In this document: positions 46,948-55,838 of the stretch, piece after piece | Layout of the letters: every line of letters starts with the position of its first letter | Numbering within the stretch: the first letter of the stretch is position 1 | Source: Cellulophaga fucicola | GTDB taxonomy: Bacteria > Bacteroidota > Bacteroidia > Flavobacteriales > Flavobacteriaceae | DNA: 64,000 nucleotides | Direction of reading: 5' to 3' | Assembly: GCF_900119145.1 (NCBI RefSeq) | Contig: NZ_FPIY01000003.1 | Span: 96,644 to 160,643, forward strand | Made by a program: the position numbers and the translations under genes | The notes under the pieces: model-generated | Told to the model about the DNA's origin: nothing | Databases searched by the model: none | The model's input: only the letters and a program-made list of their open reading frames with translations

Positions 46948-47019
46948 ATCTCTATCATACAGGTAAAAAAGACTAAAACGATGTCTTTTGTTATAGACAG
47001 TTTACCTTATAATAGAGAT
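46948..47019. other. nested inverted-repeat structure between QueD and DUF2490 genes
   Basis: Outer arms ATCTCTAT/ATAGAGAT, middle arms GGTAAA/TTTACC and inner arms AAAGAC/GTCTTT nest inside one another over 72 bp. It lies 14 bp after the DUF2490 stop codon. No clear T-run follows, so an ordinary terminator is not certain. Confidence 0.45.
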
Positions 47020-47033
47020 CTTGCCCTTTACTC

Positions 47034-47711
47034 TTAGAAGTTTACGTAAGTAACTATGTTAAATTGATCACGACTAGTTGTCTCAAAAAACTGGTTCATA
47101 TACCCAGCCTCTATTCTTATATTTTTATTTATATGGTAACCAAGACCTCCATACAACCTATTTCTATCAAATATTGAGGTTTCTGTGTTTAAGAAAATCT
47201 CGTTATAGGCAGAAATGTAATAACTCTTTTTAGCTGCATCTTTAGCATATAAAGGAACATTTAGTCCCAAGAAATAACGAAATCTCATTTTAAAATCGCT
47301 CTCTACAAAACGCTGCTCAAATCTATATCTATGATTTAAAGAAACACTCCCTATACTTTGTTTAGATGTAAATTGCTGGTAAATTCTGTGTTCATTTACA
47401 GACTCTTTATCATCTGTTTCTCCTATGTAGTTTTTAGATAAAATATAGCCATAACCAAGCAGTACATTATTTTTCCCTTCATTAAAAGTATACCCCAAAC
47501 CTGTTCTTAACAACAACTGCTCTAAGTCACCAATAGCATCATAATTTCTGTATTGTACTTCGTTATGAATATTCCATTTTTGATCTATTTTCTTGTTCCC
47601 AATATAAATTAACCAATTTCCAAAATCGCTATCCTGACTTCTGACTAAATTAGGTAGCATTAACCCTAAGATTAATGCTACCATTAGTATTTTCTTATAA
47701 TTGTTATTCAT
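47034..47711 (-). CDS. DUF2490 outer-membrane beta-barrel protein
   Basis: A 225-residue protein with signal peptide (MNNNYKKILMVALILGL, ending VRSQ). The mature part is mostly alternating-strand barrel sequence (WLIYIGNKKIDQKWNIHNEVQYRNYD, split across strands) ending in the aromatic-terminated strand of outer-membrane barrels (FNIVTYVNF). The start used here overlaps the carbonic anhydrase stop by 8 bp, so the genes are coupled. A pore or permeability role for inorganic-carbon uptake is inference. Confidence 0.85.
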   Translation of the reverse strand: MNNNYKKILMVALILGLMLPNLVRSQDSDFGNWLIYIGNKKIDQKWNIHNEVQYRNYDAIGDLEQLLLRTGLGYTFNEGKNNVLLGYGYILSKNYIGETDDKESVNEHRIYQQFTSKQSIGSVSLNHRYRFEQRFVESDFKMRFRYFLGLNVPLYAKDAAKKSYYISAYNEIFLNTETSIFDRNRLYGGLGYHINKNIRIEAGYMNQFFETTSRDQFNIVTYVNF

Positions 47712-48333
47712 AAAAATTAACAGCTCCAGAATTAATATCATACATAGCACCTACGATTTTAATTTCTCCTTTGCTTTGCATTTCTGCTAAAACTTCGCTC
47801 TCTGCTACAATTCTGTCTATAGTAAGCTGTACGTTTTTAGCCGCAACATTATCTACAAACTCTAAGTTCTTAGAGTTACGTAAATCTTCTTCTTTTGGCT
47901 CTGTTACTGCATTTACAGCAGGCTTAATTTTACTTAACATTGCCGTTAGGTTTCCTAATTCTGCATTGTCACAAGCTCCTTTTATAGCACCGCAGCTAGT
48001 ATGCCCTAGAACTACAATTAACTTAGTGCCAGCTAGTTTACAACCAAACTCCATACTGCCTAAGATATCTTCATTTACAAAGTTACCAGCAATACGTACA
48101 CTAAAAATATCCCCCAAACCTTGGTCAAAAACCAATTCTGATGATACTCTAGAGTCTATACAACTTAAAATAGTTGCAAAAGGAAACTGACCATCACTAG
48201 TGTCATTTACTTGCTCTAATAAATTTCTGTTTGCTTTTAAGTTATTCTGAAACCTTTGGTTTCCTTCTTTTAAAAATCTCAATGATTTTTCTGGAGTCAT
48301 TGTAGATTGCGTCTCTTTAGTATGTGCTTTCAT
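47704..48333 (-). CDS. beta-class carbonic anhydrase
   Basis: A 209-residue zinc enzyme interconverting CO2 and bicarbonate. The zinc ligands and activating pair are in LSCIDSRV (Cys, Asp, Arg) and VVLGHTSCGAIKGA (His, Cys). The RIAGNFV segment is typical of the beta class. There is no signal peptide, so it is cytosolic. It is sandwiched between a UspA gene and the DUF2490 gene, downstream of a SulP transporter. Confidence 0.95.
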   Translation of the reverse strand: MKAHTKETQSTMTPEKSLRFLKEGNQRFQNNLKANRNLLEQVNDTSDGQFPFATILSCIDSRVSSELVFDQGLGDIFSVRIAGNFVNEDILGSMEFGCKLAGTKLIVVLGHTSCGAIKGACDNAELGNLTAMLSKIKPAVNAVTEPKEEDLRNSKNLEFVDNVAAKNVQLTIDRIVAESEVLAEMQSKGEIKIVGAMYDINSGAVNFYE

Positions 48334-48360
48334 ATATTATATTTTTTATGTTATGTATTA

Positions 48361-49134
48361 TTAGGCGTTTGCGTACAATAGTAATGACACGCTTGTTTTA
48401 TCTATTACATTACGTATACCACTTGTAGCTCTATTTACACACAGCAGGTTAATATTACTTTTTACTAAATACTTAGATATATTACTTATTGCATTATCTC
48501 CTTGTTCAAAAACAAATTCAATAGCATTCTTAGAGTTTACTGACTCTTTCAGCTTACTTCCTTTTTCTACAACAGAAAAAGATGTTAACGGCTGCTGACT
48601 ATGCTTTATTAAATCTTCTGTAAATTTAAAATTTAAAGACTCTTTGTTTTCACTTAAAACACCTAAAGACAAAGAATTTATAGGTTTTACAGTTCCGTCA
48701 TTTGCCGCTATCATAATTACACCTTTGTATTTTTTTAAAACAAAATCTGTAATATGATCACCTATAACATTAATCATTTTAGGCTTTCTTTTTCCTAAAA
48801 CAATTATGTCTGGCTGTTGCTCTTCAATCTGTTTTGCTATTTCACTTTTAACGTTTCCAAAAGAAAAACTATGCTTAATTTTTACATCTGTAGCCTTAGA
48901 AATTGGCTTAATAATTTTACTAATTATACTGTCTGTACTATTGTACTGCTCGTTAATAGAACGCATAGCAGACAGTTGATTGTCCCTAAGAACTACATCT
49001 GAAGGTTTTTTTACGTAAAAAAAAGACACTTCACCACCTATCATTTTTGCAAGATTAACAGTACTTTTTAATGTAGAAACTGTTGTCTTTTTTAAATCTG
49101 ATAGCACTAAAATTTTATATTTATTTTTTTTCAT
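48361..49134 (-). CDS. universal stress protein (tandem UspA-like)
   Basis: A 257-residue protein of two Usp-like halves, about 1-145 and 146-257. The first half ends with an ATP-binding-type glycine region reduced to VLGKRKPKM. The N-terminal ILVLSDLKKTT is a diverged form of the usual VxxDxS. It lies 5 bp downstream of the SulP gene and 27 bp before the carbonic anhydrase, so the three are one operon. It may modulate transport, but this is inference. Confidence 0.82.
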   Translation of the reverse strand: MKKNKYKILVLSDLKKTTVSTLKSTVNLAKMIGGEVSFFYVKKPSDVVLRDNQLSAMRSINEQYNSTDSIISKIIKPISKATDVKIKHSFSFGNVKSEIAKQIEEQQPDIIVLGKRKPKMINVIGDHITDFVLKKYKGVIMIAANDGTVKPINSLSLGVLSENKESLNFKFTEDLIKHSQQPLTSFSVVEKGSKLKESVNSKNAIEFVFEQGDNAISNISKYLVKSNINLLCVNRATSGIRNVIDKTSVSLLLYANA

Positions 49135-49139
49135 AGATC

Positions 49140-50732
49140 CTAACTTAAACTAATGTTAGATTTAGGTCTTAACTTGAAAAATTCTATAAAACTTTCTGGG
49201 TTCTCTACTATTCCTCTTTTTGAAATTAATTTGATATCTATATTTCGTTCTTTCGCCTTAAAAGCAAAATCTTCTAAAATTTCAATAATATCATAATCTA
49301 GATATCTTGTTTTAGTAACATCAAATTCAAAATAAGTATCTCTAGGTAAACTATCTAACTCTTTTAAAATAGCTCCTTTGTTAAAAAAGGTAACTTCTTC
49401 TGCAAGTGTCATTTTTATTTTATGCTTTCCGTTACTGTTGTCTTCAATATGAAGAAAATGCGAGTTCTGGTAACTTTTTAAAAGTATAACAACAACTCCA
49501 ACAGCTAATCCTAAAGCAATGCCAATTAATAAATCTGTAAAAACAATACCTACCACAGTAACAAAAAATGGTATAGATTGTTTCCAACCTAACTTGTACA
49601 TCTTAAAAAACAATGCCGGCTTTGCTAGTTTGTAACCTACAATTAATAAAATTGCTGCCAATACAGATAACGGAATCATATTTAATAACGTTGGAATAAG
49701 AACAACAGAAATTAATAGTAGAAAACCGTGTAAAATTGCAGCCATTTTTGTTTTTCCGTTAGATTGTATGTTTGCAGAACTACGAACAATAACCTGAGTA
49801 ATTGGCAAACCACCTATTAAACCAGAAATAATATTACCTGTACCTTGAGCTAGTAATTCTCTGTTAGTTGGTGTTACACTTTTTTCTGGATCTAGTTTAT
49901 CTGTAGCCTCTACACATAACAAGGTTTCTAAACTTGCAACTAATGCAATAGTAAATGCTATAATCCAAACTTCAGGATTTGTAATAGCAGAAAAATTAGG
50001 AAAACTAAATTGACCTATAAAAGAATCGAAACTATCTGGCACAGGAACACTTACTAAATGAGCCGTAGAAACACCAAAAACATCGCTAGTTTTAGTTAAT
50101 GCATAAAAAATAATACCTACAGCAACAGCTACTAAAGGACCTTGAATAACTTCAAAAATCTTTCCTTTTTTCACTAAAACATTGCTCCATAATAATAAAA
50201 TTGCCAAACTTATAAGTCCTACTACTGTTGGACCAACAGCTATATTATCAAAAATACTAAAAATAGCAGAAAAAGTATTTTCACCTGAAGCTTCTATAAA
50301 ACTATCTGCCCCTTCTGGCTCAGAATCGTAACCAAAAAAGTGTGGAATTTGTTTTAAAATAATAATAATACCAATACCTGTTAGCATCCCTTTAATTACA
50401 GATGATGGAAAATAATAACCAATAATACCTGCTTTTAAAATACCAAAAACCAATTGTATTACACCTCCTAAAACAACTGCAACTAAAAAGTTTTCATAAC
50501 CACCTAAAGTCCCAATTGCAGTTAAAACAATTGCAGCTAAACCAGCAGCTGGTCCACTTACTCCAACTCTAGATCCACTTAAAGCACCTACAACTACACC
50601 ACCTATAATACCTGCAATTACACCTGCAAATAAGGGTGCGCCACTTGCTAATGCAATACCTAAACATAATGGTAATGCAACAAAGAATACGACAATACTC
50701 GCTGGTAAGTCGTTTTTTAAATTTTTAAACAT
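49140..50732 (-). CDS. SulP-family anion/bicarbonate transporter with STAS domain
   Basis: A 530-residue SLC26/SulP carrier. It has 14 predicted helices of the UraA fold, starting NDLPASIVVFFVALPLCLG and including the GLIGGLPITQVIVRSSAN substrate-region segment. A cytoplasmic STAS domain follows (about 440-530, AEEVTFFNKGAILKELDSLP). Family members move sulfate or bicarbonate. Being co-transcribed with carbonic anhydrase argues for bicarbonate here, as in the BicA-type systems; Na+ dependence cannot be read. Confidence 0.92.
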   Translation of the reverse strand: MFKNLKNDLPASIVVFFVALPLCLGIALASGAPLFAGVIAGIIGGVVVGALSGSRVGVSGPAAGLAAIVLTAIGTLGGYENFLVAVVLGGVIQLVFGILKAGIIGYYFPSSVIKGMLTGIGIIIILKQIPHFFGYDSEPEGADSFIEASGENTFSAIFSIFDNIAVGPTVVGLISLAILLLWSNVLVKKGKIFEVIQGPLVAVAVGIIFYALTKTSDVFGVSTAHLVSVPVPDSFDSFIGQFSFPNFSAITNPEVWIIAFTIALVASLETLLCVEATDKLDPEKSVTPTNRELLAQGTGNIISGLIGGLPITQVIVRSSANIQSNGKTKMAAILHGFLLLISVVLIPTLLNMIPLSVLAAILLIVGYKLAKPALFFKMYKLGWKQSIPFFVTVVGIVFTDLLIGIALGLAVGVVVILLKSYQNSHFLHIEDNSNGKHKIKMTLAEEVTFFNKGAILKELDSLPRDTYFEFDVTKTRYLDYDIIEILEDFAFKAKERNIDIKLISKRGIVENPESFIEFFKLRPKSNISLS

Positions 50733-50832
50733 ATTAAATAGAATATTAGCCTCTTTGACTTATTTTTTTGTCTAGAGGAGTTAATAAATTAATAGTAACT
50801 ACACGTAAATGCATAGTCACAAAAAAGTCTAA

Positions 50833-51120
50833 TTATAATATGTAAAAATCGGGAGGTGGTGAAACAAGGTTTATAAGAGGTCTTGGGTATTTTTTAGAAG
50901 AATACTCTTGCTTGTTTTTCTTTTCTACAAAAGAAATATCTATATCTGAAAAATTATCTGCTGTCAAAAACTTTTTTGCACTATGACCTTCTTCCTCTTC
51001 AGAGATTGAATAAAAAACAGAAATATCTATAGAATCATTAACCATCTTGATAATCGTTGGCGCAGATAAAAACGCAACGAAAAGCACAGTAAAAAATATG
51101 GAAATAATTTTTTTAGACAT
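50833..51120 (-). CDS. small membrane-anchored protein upstream of the SulP operon
   Basis: A 95-residue protein with one N-terminal hydrophobic helix (about 5-26) and an acidic linker (SISEEEEGHSAKK), then a Lys/Tyr-rich tail ending PPPDFYIL. I recognise it as a small protein found in flavobacterial genomes, often near SulP and carbonic anhydrase genes, but have no function for it. An exact -7 box lies just upstream. Confidence 0.7.
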   Translation of the reverse strand: MSKKIISIFFTVLFVAFLSAPTIIKMVNDSIDISVFYSISEEEEGHSAKKFLTADNFSDIDISFVEKKNKQEYSSKKYPRPLINLVSPPPDFYIL

Positions 51121-51433
51121 TACATTTAAAATTCGGAAAGTTGCAAAGATAACAATCTACACATTTAATAATATAGTAATAGTATATTAAAAAATTGTTA
51201 AGTTTTTAACAATTTTAAGCATCTTTCTGATTACCAATTAATTACGCAAAGAACCCAGATATAAGTTATACTCATCGTAATTTAATCCTACTAAAAACAA
51301 TACAGGTTAAATACAATAGATTAATTTATGATATTTTGATGCGTTATTATAATTCTTCTTTTAGGCTAAACTTTTAAATCTAGTACCCAAGAAAAATAGA
51401 TAACCACACAAATATATAACTATATAGAACTAG
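51121..51433. other. 313-bp gap without a gene
   Basis: This is A/T-rich intergenic sequence with no ORF over about 15 codons that looks real and no strong hairpin. Apart from the -7 box near its left end I see nothing in it. Confidence 0.5.
51144..51151 (-). promoter_or_regulatory. Bacteroidota -7 box of the small membrane protein gene
   Basis: The minus-strand TATCTTTG matches TAnnTTTG exactly, 23 bp before the ATG. No good -33 box is evident. Confidence 0.45.
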
Positions 51434-51532
51434 CTACTTTCTCTTATATTTTTTACTGTTTTTAACTCGGTTAAAAACATAAACTGCTACTACAAATAAT
51501 GCTAATAATGGAAAAACTAAATCCCCTCCCAT
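51434..51532 (-). CDS. 32-residue membrane-anchored small ORF
   Basis: The ORF reads MGGDLVFPLLALFVVAVYV... and continues with FNRV and a basic tail (KNSKKYKRK). It has one hydrophobic helix (about residues 5-20) and positive charges after it, a typical small membrane-protein pattern. It starts 12 bp after the DUF4199 gene on the same strand, so it is probably the last cistron of that operon. It is short, so coding status is unproven. Confidence 0.55.
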   Translation of the reverse strand: MGGDLVFPLLALFVVAVYVFNRVKNSKKYKRK

Positions 51533-51544
51533 AGTTTAAAAATT

Positions 51545-52027
51545 TTATTGTTTTTTATTTTTTAAGGCAAACGAAACTATTGCTGCCGTTACTACTCCCA
51601 TAGATAACGCAGTAAATATGCCCTGTCGTATATAATTGTTTAAATTAAAAAACTCAAGTGCCTTATCTTCTTTCATTCTACCTGCCTCTACAATGTATGC
51701 TACAATATTAGAAAAATACTCTGGAGAAATATAAACCTGCGTTATATATTGCGTAGCCGGACTTAACAAAGCTACAACTGCACTTAATACAATACCGCTA
51801 ATAAATCCTTGTTTCCAAGTCATTTCTCCCTTAAGATCGTTCTTTTTTTTATCTAACAAGGCCAACACAAATACAACTATAGCTACTAAAGCAAAAAGAT
51901 TTGTATACATTAATTGTTTACCAATAAGCTCTGAGTGCCAACCCATTTGCTTTTCAAACAAAGCCCATAAAAGCGCACAACCAGAAAAGATAAAACCCCA
52001 TTTTATCTCAGTTTTAAACTTATTCAT
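51545..52027 (-). CDS. DUF4199-family membrane protein
   Basis: A 160-residue protein with four predicted membrane helices: about 8-25 (IKWGFIFSGCALLWALFEK), 39-60, 74-95 and 137-156. A soluble loop of about 40 residues lies before the last helix. I recognise it as DUF4199, a Bacteroidota family of unknown function. It is 6 bp downstream of the enoyl-CoA hydratase gene. Confidence 0.85.
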   Translation of the reverse strand: MNKFKTEIKWGFIFSGCALLWALFEKQMGWHSELIGKQLMYTNLFALVAIVVFVLALLDKKKNDLKGEMTWKQGFISGIVLSAVVALLSPATQYITQVYISPEYFSNIVAYIVEAGRMKEDKALEFFNLNNYIRQGIFTALSMGVVTAAIVSFALKNKKQ

Positions 52028-52033
52028 ATCTGC

Positions 52034-52801
52034 TTATTTTCTATATTTTGATAATGCATTTCTTGTAAAATCTGACAAGACTAATTTTCCGGAAATTGTT
52101 GCTCTTTCTTTTAGTAAAGCATCCCATTTTTCTGTTCCTTGCCACAATATCGTTTTCATTTCTTGCAATGCCTCTGGATTGTATGATGCTAATTTTTCTG
52201 TAAAAATTGCTATCTCTTTATCCATATCTTTACTAGACTCAAACACTTTTGCAAACAATCCTTTGTCTTTTGCCCAATATGCACTTTGCCAATCTGTAGC
52301 TGCTAAAGATAGCTCTGCCAGACCGCTTTTTCCTATTTTACGCTCTACCGCTGGCGCAATTACAAAAGGACCAATACCAATTGCTAATTCTGATAATTTT
52401 ATAGATGCGTGTTCTGTAGCAAAAACATAGTCGCACGCAGCTGCTAAACCAACACCACCGCCAACAGTCTTACCTTGCACACGACCAACTATTAGTTTTT
52501 TACACATACGCATTGCATTAATAACGTTTGCAAAACCACTAAAAAATTGTTGTCCTTCTTCCAAGTTGGTTACTTCCATTAACTCATCAAAAGAAGCCCC
52601 TGCGCAAAAAGCTTTTTCTCCTTCAGACTTTAAAATAATTACAGCAACGTTATTATCCACAGATAATTTCTGTATCTCTTTTGTTAACCTATCTAACAAT
52701 TCTGCTACAAAAGAATTACTAGCCGGGTGACCAAACTCTATTGTTGCTATTTTATTATCTATATTGGTGTATAAACTACCGTTTGCTCTAGCTGTGCCCA
52801 T
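52034..52801 (-). CDS. enoyl-CoA hydratase/isomerase family protein
   Basis: A 255-residue crotonase-fold protein. The oxyanion-hole segments are KAFCAGASFDEL and GKTVGGGVGLAAACDYVFA. The position where many hydratases carry catalytic Glu reads SELAIGIGPFVIAP, so the exact reaction (hydration, isomerisation or hydrolysis) is open. It shares the minus-strand operon with MATE and DUF4199 genes. Confidence 0.88.
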   Translation of the reverse strand: MGTARANGSLYTNIDNKIATIEFGHPASNSFVAELLDRLTKEIQKLSVDNNVAVIILKSEGEKAFCAGASFDELMEVTNLEEGQQFFSGFANVINAMRMCKKLIVGRVQGKTVGGGVGLAAACDYVFATEHASIKLSELAIGIGPFVIAPAVERKIGKSGLAELSLAATDWQSAYWAKDKGLFAKVFESSKDMDKEIAIFTEKLASYNPEALQEMKTILWQGTEKWDALLKERATISGKLVLSDFTRNALSKYRK

Positions 52802-52831
52802 AAAGGTGTTATTAATTTTCTAAGATCAAAA

Positions 52832-54166
52832 TTACGTTTTTTGTAACAGGGGACGAAACTTTGAGTTGAATTTAAACACTAATGCAGCTCCTCTTATTAG
52901 CATCCAAACCGTAAAAGCAATCCAAATTCCTGTAAAACCCCAACCTAAATATTTACCCAAATACAACATAGGCACAAAGCCTAAAAAGGTCGCCCCTAAA
53001 AGTGTATTTCTTAAATACTTCATTTCTCCCAAACCTTTAAATAAGCCATCAAAAACAAAGGCGATAGAGTTTATAGGTAAGCTTAAAATTATGATGTAAA
53101 AAACCGAATAAAAGGTATCTAATGCCACTTGTTCGTTAGAAAAAAGTCTTCCTATAGGATGATAAAACACAAAGCCTAAGACCGTTAACATTAGACTAAC
53201 TATTACTCCATATTGTATAATTTTCTTTGCTAAATTCCATAAATTAGGATAATCCTTAGCCCCTAGCAATTTACCTCCTAGAATATTACCTGCAGCACCA
53301 TAACCATCTATAAAAAAGGAAGAAAATAGCCATACATTTATAGCAATTGTATGCGCACCTATAAACCTATCTCCCAAATCTGTAGCCTCGCGTACCGCTA
53401 ATATTAATGCTATATTTAAAGACAAAGCACGTACAAATAAATTTAAACTCATTATTACCAAACGCCCTAATTCTGGATGAAGAGGAAAACGCAGTTTTAA
53501 ACTAATATCTGTTTTTAAAACCAGTAAGAAAAATGCAATTATTGCCATTACTCCTTGCGATAGTAAACTTGCCCAGGCAGCACCATCTAAATACATTGGC
53601 TCCAAAACACCTTCTATGCCATACACAAAAATATAATCTAATAATATATTTAAAACTGCACCAATTAACGCAATTACCATTGGCCAACTTGTATTCTGTA
53701 ACCCTCTAAAAATACCCATTACCGCAAACGTAAATAAGGTTAACGGAAAACCCCAAACTCTAATACCGTAGTATGATACGCAAAACTCTAAAATTTTATC
53801 TTTTGCTTTTAAAAACATAAATATTTCTTCTACAACAAAAACAGTAGACAGTAGAATTATAATACTTAATAGAATATTAAAAAAAATAGCTTGTACAGGC
53901 AGTGTTTTAACCTCATCTAAACGACCAGCTCCTAAATACTGAGAAATTATAGCAGAAATAGCACTTCTAGTTTGTCCTAATATCCAAATAAGCATAGACA
54001 AAAAAGACCCTACAATACCTGCTGCCGCTAAAGATTCTAATCCGTATTCTGGAATATTGCCTACAATGGCAGCATCTGTAATAGACAACAACGGCTCAGA
54101 TATACCTGCAATTGTAGCTGGTATAGCTAGCTTATTTATATTTTTAAGGTTTACAATTGTTTTCAA
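52832..54166 (-). CDS. MATE-family efflux transporter
   Basis: A 444-residue MATE/DinF-like exporter with 12 predicted helices. The N-lobe starts INKLAIPATIAGISEPLLSITDAAIVG, split over helices 1 and 2, and there is a duplicated C-lobe. No substrate can be predicted; relatives export drugs or other cations. The preceding GNAT gene is 12 bp upstream and the next gene 30 bp downstream. Confidence 0.9.
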   Translation of the reverse strand: MKTIVNLKNINKLAIPATIAGISEPLLSITDAAIVGNIPEYGLESLAAAGIVGSFLSMLIWILGQTRSAISAIISQYLGAGRLDEVKTLPVQAIFFNILLSIIILLSTVFVVEEIFMFLKAKDKILEFCVSYYGIRVWGFPLTLFTFAVMGIFRGLQNTSWPMVIALIGAVLNILLDYIFVYGIEGVLEPMYLDGAAWASLLSQGVMAIIAFFLLVLKTDISLKLRFPLHPELGRLVIMSLNLFVRALSLNIALILAVREATDLGDRFIGAHTIAINVWLFSSFFIDGYGAAGNILGGKLLGAKDYPNLWNLAKKIIQYGVIVSLMLTVLGFVFYHPIGRLFSNEQVALDTFYSVFYIIILSLPINSIAFVFDGLFKGLGEMKYLRNTLLGATFLGFVPMLYLGKYLGWGFTGIWIAFTVWMLIRGAALVFKFNSKFRPLLQKT

Positions 54167-54178
54167 AAAAAAGTGACT

Positions 54179-54679
54179 TTATAAAACTAGTTCGTAACAA
54201 AGAAAAGGATGTTCGCTTTGCTTTGGAAAATAAATATCTGCTAGTCTTTTATAACCCCTAGCTTCGTAAAAACGCACATTGCGTTTGTTTACACTAAACG
54301 TATCTAACCTAACTGAGGCAAACTTATTTTCTTTTGCATAAGATTCTGCAAAGGTCATCATTTTTTGGGCATATCCTTTACCTTGATGCTCCGGATGTAC
54401 AGATAATCTGTGTATGTACAAATTAGTATCACTCTTAGTTAACCACTTTATAGGAATGTACTCATTATCCATATGGGTAGACAGTACAATGGTTCCTTCT
54501 ATTTTTTTATCAACCTCTAAAACATAAAGTTCTCCTTGGGCAATATCATTTAAAAAAGCCTGTTTACTTGGGTAATGTTCGTTCCATTGGTAAATACCAT
54601 TTTCTATCATAAATGCAGCACAAGCTTTAGTTACCGTAAGTATTTCATTTATTTCTGATATTTTTGCTAGACGAATCAT
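54179..54679 (-). CDS. GNAT-family N-acetyltransferase
   Basis: A 166-residue acetyltransferase. The acetyl-CoA-binding motif is HPEHQGKGYAQKMM after YIHRLSV, and the C-terminal VRLDTFSVNKRNVRFYEARGY is typical. The substrate is unknown. It is the first gene of the minus-strand run with MATE, enoyl-CoA hydratase and DUF4199. Confidence 0.9.
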   Translation of the reverse strand: MIRLAKISEINEILTVTKACAAFMIENGIYQWNEHYPSKQAFLNDIAQGELYVLEVDKKIEGTIVLSTHMDNEYIPIKWLTKSDTNLYIHRLSVHPEHQGKGYAQKMMTFAESYAKENKFASVRLDTFSVNKRNVRFYEARGYKRLADIYFPKQSEHPFLCYELVL

Positions 54680-54815
54680 AAGAGGTTTAAATTAAATTGT
54701 AAATTTAGAGTATAAAATACAACTTATAAAATGTGTTATTCTACTTAAGATTACTTTAACCAAGAATCTAAATAACATATTATTAATAACCATATAAAAC
54801 TATAAAATAGAACAG

Positions 54816-55619
54816 ATGAAAAACATATTGGTTCCTATAGGGACATCTCCAGAGAGTTATAAAACATTACAATATGCCGTAGATTTTGCTAAAAACTTTG
54901 ATGCAACTATATATGTAATGGAAATTTTTAATGTAATCTCTGCTGGTGCTGGTAGTTTAGCTAACGCTACAGAGAAGATTGAAAAAAATAACAGAGAGCA
55001 ATTGTTAGAAATTGTTAATAAGGTTGATAAAAAAGGAATTGATATAAAAATTGTAACCTACCAAGGTACTATTATTGAAGGCCTTAAAAAGATTGACAAA
55101 CAATACCTAGGCATAGATTTAATTATAATGGCACCAAGAAGTAACGATATTAACGAGGGCACTTACCTTGGCAATACTTCTGGAAAAATTATAAAAAGAA
55201 CAGATATACCAACACTTATTGTACCAAAAGAATACCAGTTTAAACCTGTTACAACTATACTTACAGCATTTAAATCTGGAGTTTTAAAACGCAAAAGAAT
55301 ACTTAATCCATTAATTACTATAAAAAAGAAGTTTAATAGTAATGTAAGTTTGTTATTGGTCAAAACTCCAGGCTATACAGATGATGATTTAGGTGTAAAT
55401 AGTGCTTTATTAGATATTAGTTCTAAAATGACAATAACAGAGAATGTGACTACGTATTTAGGTGTTTTAGAACATTTTCGTACAAAAGAACCAGATATGC
55501 TTTGTGTTTTTAGAAGAAAGCGTGGTTTTTTCAAGAAATTATGGGAAAAAAACACCATTTCTAAATCGGAATTTTACGCACCAGTACCAGTATTGGTTTT
55601 AAGTGTTAAAAAAGACTAA
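54816..55619 (+). CDS. universal stress protein (tandem UspA-like)
   Basis: A 267-residue tandem Usp protein. The first half begins MKNILVPIGTSPESYKTLQYAV and carries the ATP-binding-type end IIMAPRSNDINEGTYLGNTSGKIIKRTDIPTLIVP, in pieces. The second half is degenerate. It differs from the other Usp protein in the window in both order and motif strength. Its stop codon is only 9 bp before the tRNA-Ala gene. Confidence 0.88.
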   Translation: MKNILVPIGTSPESYKTLQYAVDFAKNFDATIYVMEIFNVISAGAGSLANATEKIEKNNREQLLEIVNKVDKKGIDIKIVTYQGTIIEGLKKIDKQYLGIDLIIMAPRSNDINEGTYLGNTSGKIIKRTDIPTLIVPKEYQFKPVTTILTAFKSGVLKRKRILNPLITIKKKFNSNVSLLLVKTPGYTDDDLGVNSALLDISSKMTITENVTTYLGVLEHFRTKEPDMLCVFRRKRGFFKKLWEKNTISKSEFYAPVPVLVLSVKKD

Positions 55620-55625
55620 GCTCTT

Positions 55626-55705
<80 letters not shown>

Positions 55706-55720
55706 TATTGCTTTACAAAC

Positions 55721-55757
55721 AAAAACCCCTTTAGAGTTTTCTAAAGGGGTTTTGTTT
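55721..55757. terminator. terminator downstream of tRNA-Ala
   Basis: The stem ACCCCTTTAGA / TCTAAAGGGGT is perfect with a GTTT loop. A-runs precede and T-rich sequence follows, so it can act on both strands. Confidence 0.85.
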
Positions 55758-55838
55758 TGCTTTCGTTTTAAAGAAAAAAAGTTACTTAATTAAACTATTC
55801 TACAATAAAGAGGTCATAGATATATCTAAATTAAATCT

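Noticed and set aside
47771..48190. 139-codon plus-strand ORF opposite carbonic anhydrase
   Set aside because: It is a shadow of a gene with complete catalytic motifs.
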